This document shows, in pieces, positions 42,868 to 55,009 of a stretch of 64,000 nt of DNA (positions are counted from its first letter, which is position 1; every line of letters starts with the position of its first letter). Made by a program: the position numbers and the translations under genes. The notes under the pieces were generated by a model. That model searched no databases. It was not told the DNA's origin and saw nothing but the letters and a program-made list of their open reading frames with translations. The stretch is from Dromiciops gliroides (taxonomy: Eukaryota > Chordata > Mammalia > Microbiotheria > Microbiotheriidae), in NCBI RefSeq assembly GCF_019393635.1, contig NC_057861.1, positions 664,457,232 through 664,521,231 of the forward strand, given 5' to 3'.

Positions 42868-44530
42868 TATCCAGGGAAATAATGAAAAAAAAAATCAAAG
42901 GAAGATGGGTTAGCGGTACCAAACCTGGAGCTTTACTCTAAAGCGGTAGTCATCAAAACTATCTGGTACTGGCTAAAAAATAGAGTGGTAGATCAATGGA
43001 ATAGGCTAGGCACAGGAAATGCAGTAGTAAATGACACTAGTAATGTAGTGTTTGATAAACCCAAAGACTCCAGCTTCTGGGATAGGAAGTCAGTATTTGA
43101 CAAAAACTGCTGGGAAAACTGGAAGATAAGATGGCAGAAATTAGGCATAGACCAACATCTTACACCTTATACTAAAATAAGGTCAAAATGGATACACAAT
43201 TTAGACATAAGAGGTGATACCATAGGTAAATTAGGAGAGAAAGGAATAGTCTACCTATCAGATCTTTGGAAAGGAAAACAGTGTATGACCAAACAAGAGA
43301 TAGAGTATATTATAAAATGCAAAATGGATGATTTTGATTACATTAAATTAAAAAATTTTTGTACAAACAGAAGCAATGCATCCAAAATTGGAAGGGAGGC
43401 CGAAAGCTGGGAAACAATTTTTGTGGCCAGTACTTCTGATAAAGGCCTCATCTCTAAAATATATCAGGAACTAAATCAAATTTATAAGAATCCAAGTCAT
43501 TCCCCAATTGAGAAATGGTCAAAGGATATGAACAGGCAGTTTTCTGATGAAGAAACCAAAGCTATCTATTCCCATATGAAAAAATGCTCTAAATCACTAT
43601 TGATTGGAGAGATGCAAATTAAAACAACTCTGAGGTATCACCTGACACCTATCAGATTGGCTAAAAGGACAAAAAAAGGAAAATAATAAATGTTGGAGAA
43701 GCTGTGGGAAAATTGGAACACTAATGCATTGTTGGTGGAACTGTGAACTGATCCAACCATTCTGGAGAGCAATTTGGAATTATGCCCAAAGGGCTATAAA
43801 GCTGTGCATGCCCTTTGACCCAGCAATACCACTTTGGGGTCTTTTTCCCAAAGAAATCATGGAAAGGGCAAAGGGACCCACATGTACAAAAATATTTATA
43901 GCTGCTCTTTATGTGGTGGCAAGGAATTGTAAGTTGAGGGGATGCCCATCAATTGGGGAATGGCTGGACAAGTTGTGGTATATGAATACAATGGAATACT
44001 ATTGTGCTGTAAGAAACGATGAGCAGGAGGAGTTCAGAGAAACCTGGAGGGTCTTGCGTGGGCTGATGATCAGTGAGATGAGCAGAACCAGAAGAACATT
44101 GTACACAGTATCATCAACATTGAGTGTTGATCTACTGTGATGGACTATATTCTTCTCACCAATGCAATGGTACAGAAGAGTTCCAGGGAACTCATGATAG
44201 AAGAGGATCTCCAAATCCAAGAAGAAAAACAAAACTGTGCAGTATAGATGCTGAATGAATCATACTATTTCTTTTGTTTTTGGTGCTGTTGTTTTTTCTA
44301 TTTTGAGGTTTTTCATCATTGCTCTGATTTTTCTTTTATAACATGACTAATGCAAAAATAGGATAAATGTTATTATGTGTATATATATATATATATAACC
44401 TATATCAGACTACCTGCTGTCTAGGGAAGGGGGGAGGGGGGGAGGGAGGGAGAAAAATCTGAAATTGGAAAGCTTGTATAAACAAAAGTTGAGAACTATC
44501 TTTACATGTAACGGAAATAAATAAAAATGC
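42868..44530 (+). mobile_element. L1 3' end: ORF2 C-terminus plus 3'UTR, 5'-truncated
   Basis: The ORF2 frame is open from 42,985 to 43,686 (233 aa): DQWNRLGTGN, ENWKIRWQKLGIDQHLTPYT, DKGLISKIYQELNQIYKNPS, MQIKTTLRYHLTPIRLAKRT. After a frame change it continues at 43,724-44,140: HCWWNCELIQPFWRAIWNYA, FDPAIPLWGLFPKE, CPSIGEWLDKLWYMNTMEYY. These are hallmark C-terminal ORF2p motifs including the Cys-rich end region. The RT and endonuclease domains were never copied. The 3'UTR has a TATATA tract and a G-rich GGGGGGAGGG block, then an A-rich end. It is a dead-on-arrival, fairly young insertion. Confidence 0.92.
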
Positions 44531-44534
44531 AAAA

Positions 44535-45375
44535 AACAAAAAATGATGAAAAAAAAGTTAGTGTATCAAATTAATTCCATTTTCTGTCTTTATACACAGA
44601 CATACTATTTCTGCCCCTAGCCCAGTCACCTCTCAGAAACCTGGATTCTGTGTTTACTAATATAATCATTTTTGCCTTCCCCTTACTAAATCCAGATAAA
44701 ATATGTTTTAGGCCTAATTATTTTCTTTTTCCTATATATTTATTTGAATGGCCTTCTCCTATGGTCCAACATTTCAAAGAGATAATTCACTTCTCATTAA
44801 AAGAGAAAATAGTCCCTCCCTTTTGTTCTTTTAATGATTCTCAAATAAGATGGTATGCCTAATGTTACCTTTTCCTTATTGCTCTTAAACACTGAATCAT
44901 CACCTATCCGTTTCCTGCTATGTAGAAGTATTACCCTGCCAAGTTTTCTTTGTTTGTTTGTTGAGTAAGTGTTAAAAAGCAATGTTATTTTATTTCAGGA
45001 GCAATGGCTAAAAGTCTTGGATTGTTTCTTGTTATTTATAAGAGTAATTTCTTATATGATTTCATGCAATATTATATTCAAGTTATTTATTTTATCATAG
45101 TCAGGAAATGATTGGGTATCCTATACAATAATAATTATATTTCCTTACCAAGCTCTTACTCTAAGGTCAGGTGTTTTGGGTTCATAAATGCCTCAGATTT
45201 GTTATCTTTTAGTTTTTCTCTCATACATATTCTTCACTTCTTAAATATTTGTGTTTCATCTATTCCAATCCCTTATTCAAAGGCTTTCTTTTTATATTAT
45301 TTCCTTGAGTTCAATTTCATATAAACAATCCCATGATTCCCAGAAATAAGCCCTGAGGTAGCATCTCTCCACAGC
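44535..45375. other. No recognised feature; AT-rich
   Basis: No repeat family recognised with confidence. Confidence 0.4.
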
Positions 45376-45379
45376 TGAA

Positions 45380-45800
45380 TGTTACTTACTACAGCCTATC
45401 TTTCCTTGCTCCCCATCACATATTTACATTCTGATCAAATTGGCCTATTTATTGTTCCCATACCTGACATTGCATTACTACATATGCGACACTGTATAGA
45501 AATGCAAATAATATGGAATTTTCTTTCTACTTTCTTTCATCTCTATGAATCCCAAGTTGATTTCAAAAACTGATTCATGTTATCTCATATACAAGAATTC
45601 TTGATTGTACCCAAATTGTTGTGTATTTAATTTGTATATATATTTTTTCTTTTTTATTTGTGTATATGTCATATTCCTCCACTAGAATGTAAATTCCTTG
45701 AGGATAGTGGATATATAATTTTTTTCTTTCTATCCCCATTACCTAACACAGTATCTTACAGATAGAAATCTCTTAATAAATAATTGTTTAATGAATGAAT
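45380..45800 (+). mobile_element. L2-type LINE 3' end, old
   Basis: CACTAGAATGTAAATTCCTT, GAGGATAGTGGATATATAAT, ACCTAACACAGTATCTTACA and AATCTCTTAATAAATAATTG are in L2 3' order. The upstream CT-rich text is weaker. Confidence 0.65.
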
Positions 45801-45829
45801 TTTTAGTTCAGTTTTTTTTAATCCTCTCT

Positions 45830-45977
45830 TGCTTTTTTTTTGCAGGGCAATGAGAGTTAAGTGACTTGCCCAGTGTCACACAGCTAGTAAGTGTCAAGTG
45901 TCTGAGGTCGGATATGAACTCAGGTACTCCTGACTCCATGGCCGGTGCTCTATCCACTGGGCCACCTAGCTGCCCCC
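45830..45977 (-). repeat. WSINE-type SINE
   Basis: GCAGGGCAATGAGAGTTAAG to GGGCCACCTAGCTGCCCC. TTCAGTTT occurs on both sides. Confidence 0.92.
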
Positions 45978-46099
45978 TGTTCAGTTTAGTAAGTATATAA
46001 TGAATACCCATCATATGTTCAGCATTGCACTACACAGTTTGAGGGCAAAAGAGTTGTATATCATCATTTCTATTATCAAGAAGGCACACATTTAAATAA

Positions 46100-47695
46100 A
46101 TACCAAGACAATATATGGCTAAATAGCAAAAATGAGTATCATATCTAATAAGAGCTTATCTAGAGGAGTAAGATTCTGGATTCTTTTGAAATTTGGTTCG
46201 AGTTATAAAAGTTTAGTTTACAAATAGTATTTCCATTGCATAATGTGGGCTGTTCCTCCTGTAGAAAACAATCAAATCATGTTTAAAAGACCTGGTTCAT
46301 TAAAGACAGGAATGTGATTAAATTATATTATCAAGGTGACATGACAAGACATTCTCACAATTACTGACAGAAGCACACTTAAGAAAATAGAAGATGACTC
46401 AGAACACAGAAGGATGATTACCCAACATATTTATGTAGTTGGGTCATAAAATAACAGACTTTATACAGCACAATCCAATTCACAATATTTTCCAAAGGAT
46501 TAATACAGCACACAAGGATGCAAATGGACACACACATAAGCCTTCCCCTAGAGAATCAGAATTTCCAGAGCTATACAGCTCCCCTTCACAGGTTCCAGAT
46601 ATTTATCCCTACTTCCTCTCAAAGACCTTAGCTCTGCCCCCACAACATAAGGACCAGTTTTGAAACACCAGCTCAGAAACCTGTCTTTCTCTCCCTTTAT
46701 CAGATACTTATAGCAAACCTTACTGTGGGGGAAATATTTTTACCTTCATTCAGGCCTAATAACAGAATCCACTGCCTCCCTGCTCTCTCATAACTCACCT
46801 GTTCTACTTCCCTAATTGTAGTAAGTAGAATGATAGAATTCTTCTCTAAAAAGTTAGTAACTTTCCACCCAAATCAGACCTCTGAAAGGCTACATAATAC
46901 AATGTCTTTTGGCACCTTCTCTATATAAAATATGTGACCCAAAGAGAATCATGTGTAGTTTCATTGAAAAAAAAAATAAAAATAGCTTCTCAACTGGGCT
47001 GTGTCCAAGTCAAGTCACTGGCAGCTATTGCCTGAAATTTTCACAAGATATAATGGTATGATTCAGTGCTCTAGGGTAGTGACCCAGGTCCTAATGTTTG
47101 AGAACCCCTTTTTAGAGAATTTCTGCTCTATAAGGCATTGGCAAAGTCCCCTCCTATTGGCATTTCTCTTCTTGTTTCATTTCTTTGATCACTGAAATAA
47201 AAAGGGAAATGCCTAAAGTAGATTCACTTGTGTTCCAATCAGCAATTAGTTCATAAAACAATAATTGTGCTTCAGGATTACAGTGGCTAAGGACTTAAAC
47301 TGTCTTGAGGTTCGTGGGGAAAATAGAGGAGAGACAGAGACAAAACTATTTCCAGTTCAAGGATGCCACATTAGAAAGACTACAACATCAGCCATCAACC
47401 TTGAGACTTGGGCCACTTTGATAGGATTGGCAGACAAGGAAATAGTAGGCTAGGCTGTTTGCCAGAACCTTTTCCCTGGAAAAAAAAAGAGAGAGAAATT
47501 TCTTTGCCCTTGGAGTTACCTTTGGCCATTTGAGCACTTGCCCAGTAAAGGTGAGCAAGTCAGAGTGGATAGGAGGGATTGCATGTGTCCATACTCTATA
47601 GTCTATACAGGAGGTAAAGCTATGAACAGTCAAAGGAAGGATATTATAATACCAGATATTCACAATAATCACTCAGTTCCTTTCTTCCCAAGACA
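46100..47695. other. Mostly unique sequence
   Basis: No repeat recognised. The longest open frames (74-94 aa) carry no recognisable motif, and I do not call genes. Confidence 0.4.
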
Positions 47696-47703
47696 GAATT
47701 TCA

Positions 47704-48320
47704 GGATGTGAGAAAATAATGGGGTTCTACAAGACCCAGAGAGCCTGGCCAGACCTTTCTAAAGGCCAGCCCAGAGTCAGGACAATTTCAAAGGAAATGT
47801 GGTTGGACCTTGGACTTGTGAATAGGGATTAAAACCACACCTACCTGAAGGCTTTTGACCCTTGGAGGGCTCCATACTCTGACATCAGCATGCACTGCAC
47901 TGAACCACCCTCGAATCCAGTAAACAAATAGATTTGAATGATGCTAGCCAATTAGCTTTGAGCAATGTGTAAGGGTGGGCTCTCCTCCAGCCCACGAGAA
48001 GCTTAGACAGTCACAGGCTCTCTTGACCCTGAGAGACTGAAGCAGCAGTCACGGGGCCCATTCTCATGGGCTCTTGGCTTGGAATGTTCAAGGAGGCAGA
48101 ACGCAGATGATTCCTTCCCTTCTATCCTAGATAGGCCTTCTGATATTTCTGAGCAATGTGCTCGCTCTTTCTCTCTTTACTAATATTTAATATGCTTTAA
48201 TAAATGCTTAATGCCCCAAATTGGTGCAGTAGCCTCTAATTTCTAAGCAACAAATATATTAAAACCCCAGCTAATTTTCCCTAAAACTTGGGAGAGTAAT
48301 AGGGTGATCCCATATAATTT
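47704..48320 (+). mobile_element. Possible solitary LTR of an endogenous retrovirus (fossil)
   Basis: It starts near TGTGAGAAAATAATGGGGTT and has a GC-rich middle. A promoter-like and polyadenylation region follows (TAATATGCTTTAATAAATGC at about 48,190), then a U5-like end with CAACAAATATATTAAAACCC. No internal viral sequence follows. Family and exact end unknown. Confidence 0.4.
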
Positions 48321-48454
48321 TATTCGCCATAGGGAAAGTATATGAGTTTGAACTTGAAGAAACAGAGCTTCAGAGGAAATATTAGAGGCACAGGGAGCTT
48401 CAGCATAATGGGAAAACAGCAGACCAGGCAGGACTTGTATTAAGAGTTATGACT

Positions 48455-49073
48455 TGACAAAGAATTGGAAATCGAGAGAATGCCCATCAATAGGAGAATG
48501 GCTAAACAAGTTGTGGTATATAAATGTAATGGAATACTATTGTGCTGTAAGAAACAATGAGCAGGAGGATTTCAGAGAAACCTGGAAGGACTTACATGAA
48601 CTGATGCTGACTGAGAGGAGCAGAACCAGGAGAACATTGTACATGGTGACAGCAACATTGTGTGATGAACAATGATTGATAGACTTGGCTCTTCTCAGCA
48701 GTGCGATGATCCAAAATAACTTCAAAGAACTCATGATAGAAAATGTTCTCAACATTCAGAAAAAAAGAACTGTGGACTATGAAATGCAGATTGAACCATG
48801 CTGTTTCTACTTTGAGGCCATTGTTTTTTCCTTCTTTTTTGAGATTTTTTCCTTTGTGGTCTGATTCTTCTTTCACAATATGACAAATGCAGAAATATGT
48901 TTAATGTGATTGTACATACATAAACCATATCAGATTGCTTTCTGTCTTAGGGAGGAGGGAGGGAAAGGAGGGTGGGAGAAAACAATTGGAACTAAAAATC
49001 CTATGAAAACAAATGTTGAAAACTAGCTTTACATGAAACTGGAAAATAATAAAATATTTCATTTAAAAAAGAA
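48455..49073 (+). mobile_element. L1 3' end, 5'-truncated, perfect 13-bp TSD
   Basis: ORF2 C-terminal tail open at 48,454-48,675: ECPSIGEWLNKLWYINVMEY and EDFRETWKDLHELM. Then a 3'UTR with a TTTTTTGAGATTTT block and GGGAGGAGGGAGGG, and an A-rich end. TSD AAGAGTTATGACT at 48,442-48,454 and 49,074-49,086 has no mismatch. A textbook truncated L1 insertion of ~620 bp. Confidence 0.95.
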
Positions 49074-49484
49074 AAGAGTTATGACTCCTGGCAAGGGTGC
49101 CAGAGAGGAGATGCTCTGAGTGCCTGGTAGAAATCAGTGAAGATATTTCCATTGCCTCTGCACCTGATAAAAGCTTCCAAAAATAAGTCTCAGGTGGTCT
49201 GGTTATCTTCAAGTTATTTCAAGTTGAAATAGCTGGACAATGATGTTAACAGATATAACCCACGGAACTAATTTCTAATTAGGTTTTTATATGCCTACCC
49301 CAATATATTTTCTGATTCTTGAACAACTTTGATAGGGGAAAGGCTCAACTATTTGAGCCTATAAAACTATCTATTTATCAATAGAGAAACACATAACTGT
49401 CAGTGCCAAAAGATTTAATGTGGGTACCTACCCATGAAAAATAAAGCAATTCTTTCATCACCATCCTCATAACTAGTATGTATA

Positions 49485-49718
49485 TGGTGCTGTAAGCTAT
49501 TATAAACTACTTCCCGTACATTATCTCATTTTATAATCACAACAATCCTATAAGGAAGGTGTTGTCACTATCCCCATTTTATATATGAGGAAATGAGGCT
49601 AAGAGAGATTCATTCACATGTCCAGAATCACATGGCTAATAGGTGTCTGAGACAGGATTTGAACTCAGGTCTTCCCAGCTCTAAGTCCAACATTCCATCC
49701 ACTGTTCCACCTAAAATA
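49485..49718 (-). repeat. MIR/THER-type SINE, near full length
   Basis: TTATCTCATTTTATAATCAC, CCCATTTTATATATGAGGAA, AATCACATGGCTAATAGGTG, ATTTGAACTCAGGTCTTCCC, CCATCCACTGTTCCACCTA. Confidence 0.85.
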
Positions 49719-49859
49719 CACCTTTTTAAAAGTTGTCTTAATTTAAGAAATGCTCAAACTTGCCACTGAAATCCATGTTATTCAGTAGTGCCAATTCCAT
49801 TTAATATTGAAGGACTTAACTAAGGCTTGAGCCAAGTGATCCAAAGGAAGACAATTCTT

Positions 49860-50240
49860 GTTAAAGTTCTTGTTCTAGACTGGCCTCCAAATGCTTAAAG
49901 CCATGTATGCAAGTGTCTAGTAGTAAAAAGAAGGCTACTCTATATCTAGTTTGTCACTGGACTTCTGGTTGCTCACTCTTCCAACTTTTTGAGGTTTCCT
50001 AACTTCCCAATTTCTTTCAAGAATGTCTTCTTTATAGTCATGTAGGTTCCAAACCTCAGATCCATGCTATCTCTGTCCTTGCCAGGGTTTGCATGCTGCA
50101 AATCCTTAAGCAATCTGCATGGCCTGTGTTACAACAGATAGAAGACCACTCTATTTGATTGATTTTTGTCGCTGCACCTCTGGTAGCTCAGTCTTCCACT
50201 TTCTAAAGCCCACAAAGTCATAGCCTAGTCCATTCTATAT
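49860..50240. repeat. Diverged ~215-bp tandem duplication, two units
   Basis: AAGAAGGCTACTCTATATCT ... CTCACTCTTCCAACTT (from about 49,927) is matched by AGAAGACCACTCTATTTGAT ... CTCAGTCTTCCACTT (from about 50,141). Upstream text such as CCTTAAGCAATCTGCATGGC also echoes the first unit. Confidence 0.5.
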
Positions 50241-50674
50241 CCAATACTGCTTTATCAAAATCAAGAAAGAATAAACACAACAGGGACAAAGGCAATAATA
50301 GAGTAATGTGCCAATGGATTTATGACAAGCTGGGTGGGGAGAGTAGGCCACTTATGTTAGGAGTCCTTGCCTCCTTACTCAAATGGTAACTAAACAGGAT
50401 GGAAATGGAGAGAAGGGAGACAGACAGACACACAAAGACAAAGACAGAAAGACAGAGAAGGAAACAGAGAGACTTATGTTGGCCAGTAAGTACCTTTTGA
50501 ATGCACTTCCATCTCTGTCTCAGGAGCCAATCAAATTTGTTTCTTCACCATGTAGTTAGCCAATTAGAAATAGTCATACCAATCTTGTGCACATTCCCAA
50601 TTCTATGTATCAGCCACGTTTGCTGTTCATACTCATACAGGTTAGACTTTCAATGTTCAGTGTCCCATTACCAC

Positions 50675-50850
50675 AAGATGATAGATCTAGAGTTGGAAGT
50701 AGCCTCAGAGGATACCTGTCTAATCTCACTTTATTCATGAAGAAAAGGCAGCAGCAGAGAGATTAAGTTGATTGCCCAAGGTCCCAACGTAGTAGGCACA
50801 AGAAGTGGGATTTTAAACCAGACCCTCTGACTCTATAAGGAGTGAACACA
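50675..50850 (-). repeat. THER/MIR-type SINE, old
   Basis: GATAGATCTAGAGTTGGAAG, CACTTTATTCATGAAGAAAA, GATTGCCCAAGGTCCCAACG, TTTTAAACCAGACCCTCTGA. Confidence 0.7.
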
Positions 50851-51036
50851 AATCTGGGCACATCTCTTACCCCCTAGTAGAATGTGAACCGCTTGGCAGC
50901 AGCCTCCATACAAAGACTAAATTGAGCACAATTACATTTTAACCAGTTAATTATCCAGGGTCTGATGGTTTTATTCCCACCAATTTTAGTTATCCAAGAA
51001 CGTACTGCCTTAGAGCAGCATGTTTTCATTTTTATA

Positions 51037-51643
51037 TTAAAACTGACAACAGAAAAACTTACGAGATCCCAGGGTTGTAGGTCCATTGGAAGGGGTAAAG
51101 ATGTCTGCAACAAGTTCTATTCCTTTTTTTCTTCTTTCTTGATCAGGAATTCCCAGAAAGGCACCACTGTATAAAGAAAATAGCATCGGTTGCTTGCACA
51201 TGGCCTGAAAGTTGAAATCCTGTAAGTGGGCTTTCCCAGAGTAGGAGGTTTTATACTGGTTAATACAGAGTTCAAGAGTTGCCAAATTTGAGCAATTGAG
51301 AACTGAACTTGCTAGAAGTTTTCCTCACGAGTGTGTTCCTTGGAGAAGAAAAAGGCCACCAGTGTGGCCCCTGTACCTGGAGGACTGAAGCCATGTCATG
51401 GAAATTGGAAGAGTTCAGCTTTGCCAATTGTTTGACTTGCTCAGACATTTCAGGTCTAGGGTGAATTCGGAATGCTTGTTCAGAAATTCTCAAAGTGTCT
51501 TTACCTTCCAGTTGTTGGTCAAATGTCTTTGATATGTTTCTGCATTTGGTCAGGAACATCTGTGAATTCTTTTCATTTTGTGTATTCTCTGTGGCAAGTA
51601 AAATAAAGTCTGATCCATACCCAATAGCATATTGTACACTGAA
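51037..51643 (-). other. Unrecognised open region, possible exons or decayed CDS
   Basis: Two overlapping minus-strand open stretches: 51,272-51,643 (about 124 codons, e.g. KCRNISKTFDQQLEGKDTLR, EMSEQVKQLAKLNSSNFHDM) and 51,037-51,285 (82 codons, e.g. CKQPMLFSLYSGAFLGIPDQ). Composition is protein-like (charged and hydrophobic residues alternate, no repeats), unlike most open frames in this window. Splice-like boundaries are visible: AG before 51,204 and a consensus GTAAGT after 51,063; AG before 51,638 and GT after 51,377. The codon phases at the inner pair agree. I recognise no family. Alternatives are a pair of host exons, a decayed retrocopy, a fossil of some other element, or chance. Confidence 0.3.
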
Positions 51644-51649
51644 TTATGG

Positions 51650-52535
51650 GTCCTGTTGCCCCTATTTGAGGTGAGCTAGACATAAGCTCTACTGGTTTTA
51701 TTTTAGAGAATTCTTTAAAGTAACACTCCAGGGTTGGGGCAATAAGTCAAAGAGAGACACCGGCCCTTTGAGGTTAGCTCCCAAGACTGAAATACATCTG
51801 ATTCTAAGATGGGGTGAGGTAAAGTGGGGAGGAACTTGGACAAGGCATTCATGCAAGCTAAATGAGTTTTAAACAGGGAAAGAACAGGAAAACATGAGAA
51901 TTATAAACACTTTGGCCATAAGATTATCAGAAGACACTGAGTGGGGAGGGCAAGAAAGCCAGCAGAAAACACAGTGTAGGAGGGTAAATTTATTTGGAGT
52001 GCCTATTGTCTAAACAAAGCAGGAGAGGGCCAGGGGAGAGCCACAAAGGGCTAAGTGCAATGGAAACAAATATCATTCATTTCACAATTTTGCTTAGAGC
52101 TGGCCTCATTTTTGCTACTAGAGTTTGACTTCTAATTAGGAGTTATTTGCAGATCGGGAATGTCAGTGCACATAAAACTCCTAAAACTACCAACAAGGGT
52201 ATATCTGTAAGAACAGGTTTAAATTTTCCAGATGACATTAACATTTGCTCAGTGGATTGACATAGCTTGTTCGATACCCAGATTCAATTAGCATTGATAG
52301 CAGATATTTTCAGCTGCTCATGATTTGTGCCTATAAAACTGATCTGTACCTACACAGATCACACACCCAGAGTGAACTTACGAATTAAGACTTATCTGAA
52401 CAGCTTAGGTCTGCAAATTCACAAATTAACCAGATTATTTAAAGTGCATTTTGTATCTAATTTTCTTGGCTAAAGTGTCTCAACTGGCCATTTAAACTCT
52501 GAGTATGCAGACTAAATTTTCAGAAGCAGCAAATT
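51650..52535. other. No recognised feature
   Basis: Mixed sequence upstream (minus-strand sense) of the unrecognised open region. No repeat is recognised with confidence. Confidence 0.4.
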
Positions 52536-52539
52536 GTAG

Positions 52540-52740
52540 CTTTAAAAAAAGCTTGCCTTGTAGTCAGAAAGCTTGAGTTCAAATGCTATTGGCATGACAG
52601 GAGGTGAGTCATTTCACCACTCTCAATAAATTCCCTCATCTATAAAATGGGGAAAATAATAGTGGCCCCACCTACCTAAGAGGGATACAGTGAGAAAAAC
52701 AATTTGTAAATAAACTGTAAAGTAATGTAAAAATGTGATC
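52540..52740 (+). repeat. MIR/THER-type SINE, old
   Basis: AAAGCTTGCCTTGTAGTCAG, AGCTTGAGTTCAAATGCTAT, TTCCCTCATCTATAAAATGG, CCTACCTAAGAGGGATACAG, TAAATAAACTGTAAAGTAAT. Confidence 0.8.
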
Positions 52741-52744
52741 TAGT

Positions 52745-53760
52745 ATTAATCTAGAGAATCCTATGATCATTTCCCAACTTGCTTAAATCCATGCATTATG
52801 AAAAATACACTTAGTCCAAGTAAGAAGCTTTGATGTATTTTATGAAATCATTTGTGTGCCATTTAACAAGAGAAAGAGAAACACTTAATACATCCCTTAA
52901 ATCTAGTTTCCTTTGATTTCTTGCATATACTTTGTACCAGTGGGTATCTAGAAATAATTATGGGACACAGAAAATATATGTAGTGGGGGAAGAAGGCGGC
53001 CCTGGTGTATCTTCCATTGAGGACCCAGGACCTTCCTAAATAAGGTCATGCCTGCAATGCTGCAGTTGTTACAGCCCATATGATTGTCTTGATGAGTGTT
53101 TTGTATATTTTTTAATGGGGACCATGGAATCAAACGTAATTCTTCTTGAAATTAGTCTCTCATTTTCCTGGAATTCGTGATGATGTATTCATTGGATCAG
53201 ATTAAAATCTGTTACACATCTGCTTATTTGCCCATTGTGTTATTTGAAAACACCATTCATTTTATATGCTATAGAATTTTTAAATATGTCAAAAACTAAA
53301 ATTTATGGATGGGGGAGAGGTAATTTCCTTAGTGTCCCACAGTATATTGGAGCTTTCCAAGCAAGTCCAGTGGTCTATGGGTACCATATTTCGTGCATAA
53401 AACATCCTGATAGATTAGACACTTAGAACAAGGAAGGATGCAAATAGTCTAGTAGCTAGGTGTTCAATTTTAAAATGTTAATACTAGCTTTAGGCTGTTT
53501 GTTAATGTGCACAGCTACTTATAGATCAATTTCTCAGATAAAAATCTTGTCTTTTTGATTTATGACATAAACTGGTTCTGGAGAGATCATTGAAAGGGAG
53601 TCAGCTGCTTATCAAGATACTAAGTCCTAGTAATCAGTGAGGTGGATTTCATGCCTGAGTCATCATTCGTTTTTCCTTTTGGTCCACTGAGTCACACGCA
53701 TATTTCATGTAAAGTGAGAGAAATTAACAATAATGACAAAGGTTATACCAAGATTCTGAA
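52745..53760. other. No recognised feature; probably unique
   Basis: AT-rich text without recognised repeats. The short open frames are unconvincing. Confidence 0.4.
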
Positions 53761-53764
53761 AGCA

Positions 53765-53892
53765 ACATGATGTGGTGGAAAGAGCATCAGAGTAAATGAT
53801 TCTATTCTTGGCTGTGCCTTTAATTAGCTGTGTGGCCTCAGCCAAGTTCTTTCACATTCCTGGGTCTCAATCATCTCTTCTAAAAATGAAGG
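53765..53892 (+). repeat. MIR-type SINE, old
   Basis: ACATGATGTGGTGGAAAGAG, CATCAGAGTAAATGATTCTA, TTAATTAGCTGTGTGGCCTC, AGCCAAGTTCTTTCACATTC. Confidence 0.7.
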
Positions 53893-54079
53893 GCAGTTAT
53901 CAAGTGCCCAAGATGATAAAATATGAAAGCAGTCAGTGTTGGAGAGGTGGTAAGAAGACAGGCACACCAAGGCACCATTGGTTCATCCTTTGTAAAAAAA
54001 AAAAAGAAAGAAAGAAACTATTAAAAATTATGCAAGAAAAGTTCTAAAATTGGTTTTAATTGTTGACCAGTGTAATAAT

Positions 54080-54239
54080 AATGATAGAAAACATTTATAT
54101 ATCCCTTGAAGGTTTATAAAGGTTTAAAAAATACATGGATTATCTTATTTGATAGCCAAAACCATCCTGTGAGATGAGGAAAGTGAGACTGAGGGATCAC
54201 GTAGCTAGTAAGTGTCTGAGACAAGATATGAACTCAAGT

Positions 54240-54274
<35 letters not shown>

Positions 54275-54305
54275 CTGACTCTCTCTCCACCAGGACACAT
54301 CACTG
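54080..54305 (-). repeat. MIR-type SINE containing a (TG)n tract
   Basis: GAAAACATTTATATATCCCT, CCTGTGAGATGAGGAAAGTG, GATCACGTAGCTAGTAAGTG, GATATGAACTCAAGTTGTAT. A (TG)n tract (about 54,243-54,272) then interrupts before CCACCAGGACACATCACTGC. Confidence 0.75.
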
Positions 54306-54359
54306 CCTCTGGGTTATATTGGCTATGAAAGCAATTCAACTTCATATGTAAACTTCAGG

Positions 54360-54545
54360 AGCTAGAGAGAGGACTGACTGGAGTCAGGGTAGGTACATTC
54401 AGACCCCACCTCTGAAATTTACTGAGCGTGTGACCTGGGACAAGTCACTTGACTTACTTGGGCCTATTTCCTCATCTGTAAAATGAGAGCTTTAGATTAA
54501 ATGGCCTCACAGTTCCCTTCCAGTTCTAAATCTATGGTTTGATAA
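54360..54545 (+). repeat. MIR/THER-type SINE, old
   Basis: GAGCTAGAGAGAGGACTGAC, TTTACTGAGCGTGTGACCTG, GACAAGTCACTTGACTTACT, TTTCCTCATCTGTAAAATGA, CTTCCAGTTCTAAATCTATG. Confidence 0.8.
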
Positions 54546-55009
54546 ACTAAAATCAACACATGAAATAAGTTTTGAAATTTTATAGACTTGTTTAAATAAT
54601 GAAGTTACATAAGAGACTTTAAGCAGCAAAATCATTTACTAATACATTGAATTCTAAATAAATATCTCATTATGGGTGCTATAGCCCTAGAAGATCAGAG
54701 ATGATCTGGTTTCAACAGGTGTGTTGTCATCGAATAGACCTAGCCTTGGCTACCTTTTGTGTCAATGGGAATTCAACCTTTGGAAAGATGAAAGAGAACA
54801 AGAAGCTCACAAAGGAATGAAAATCAAAGGAGAGGTCCAGATGGTTTTTATCCTAACTTGGATTTATCCACAACTAGATGTACTTGAAAAGCATTTGAAA
54901 TGTTACAAATAACTGAAGAGCCTATGCTCAAATTATTTGCTAGATTAGAGAAGTAATGACAATTGCAATTAGGGAATTTAAGCATAACTTTACAATAGTG
55001 TGATTGATT

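Noticed and set aside
42985-44140. Possible functional reverse transcriptase gene
   Set aside because: Only the C-terminal part of L1 ORF2 is present, with a frame change; the catalytic domains are missing because of 5' truncation.
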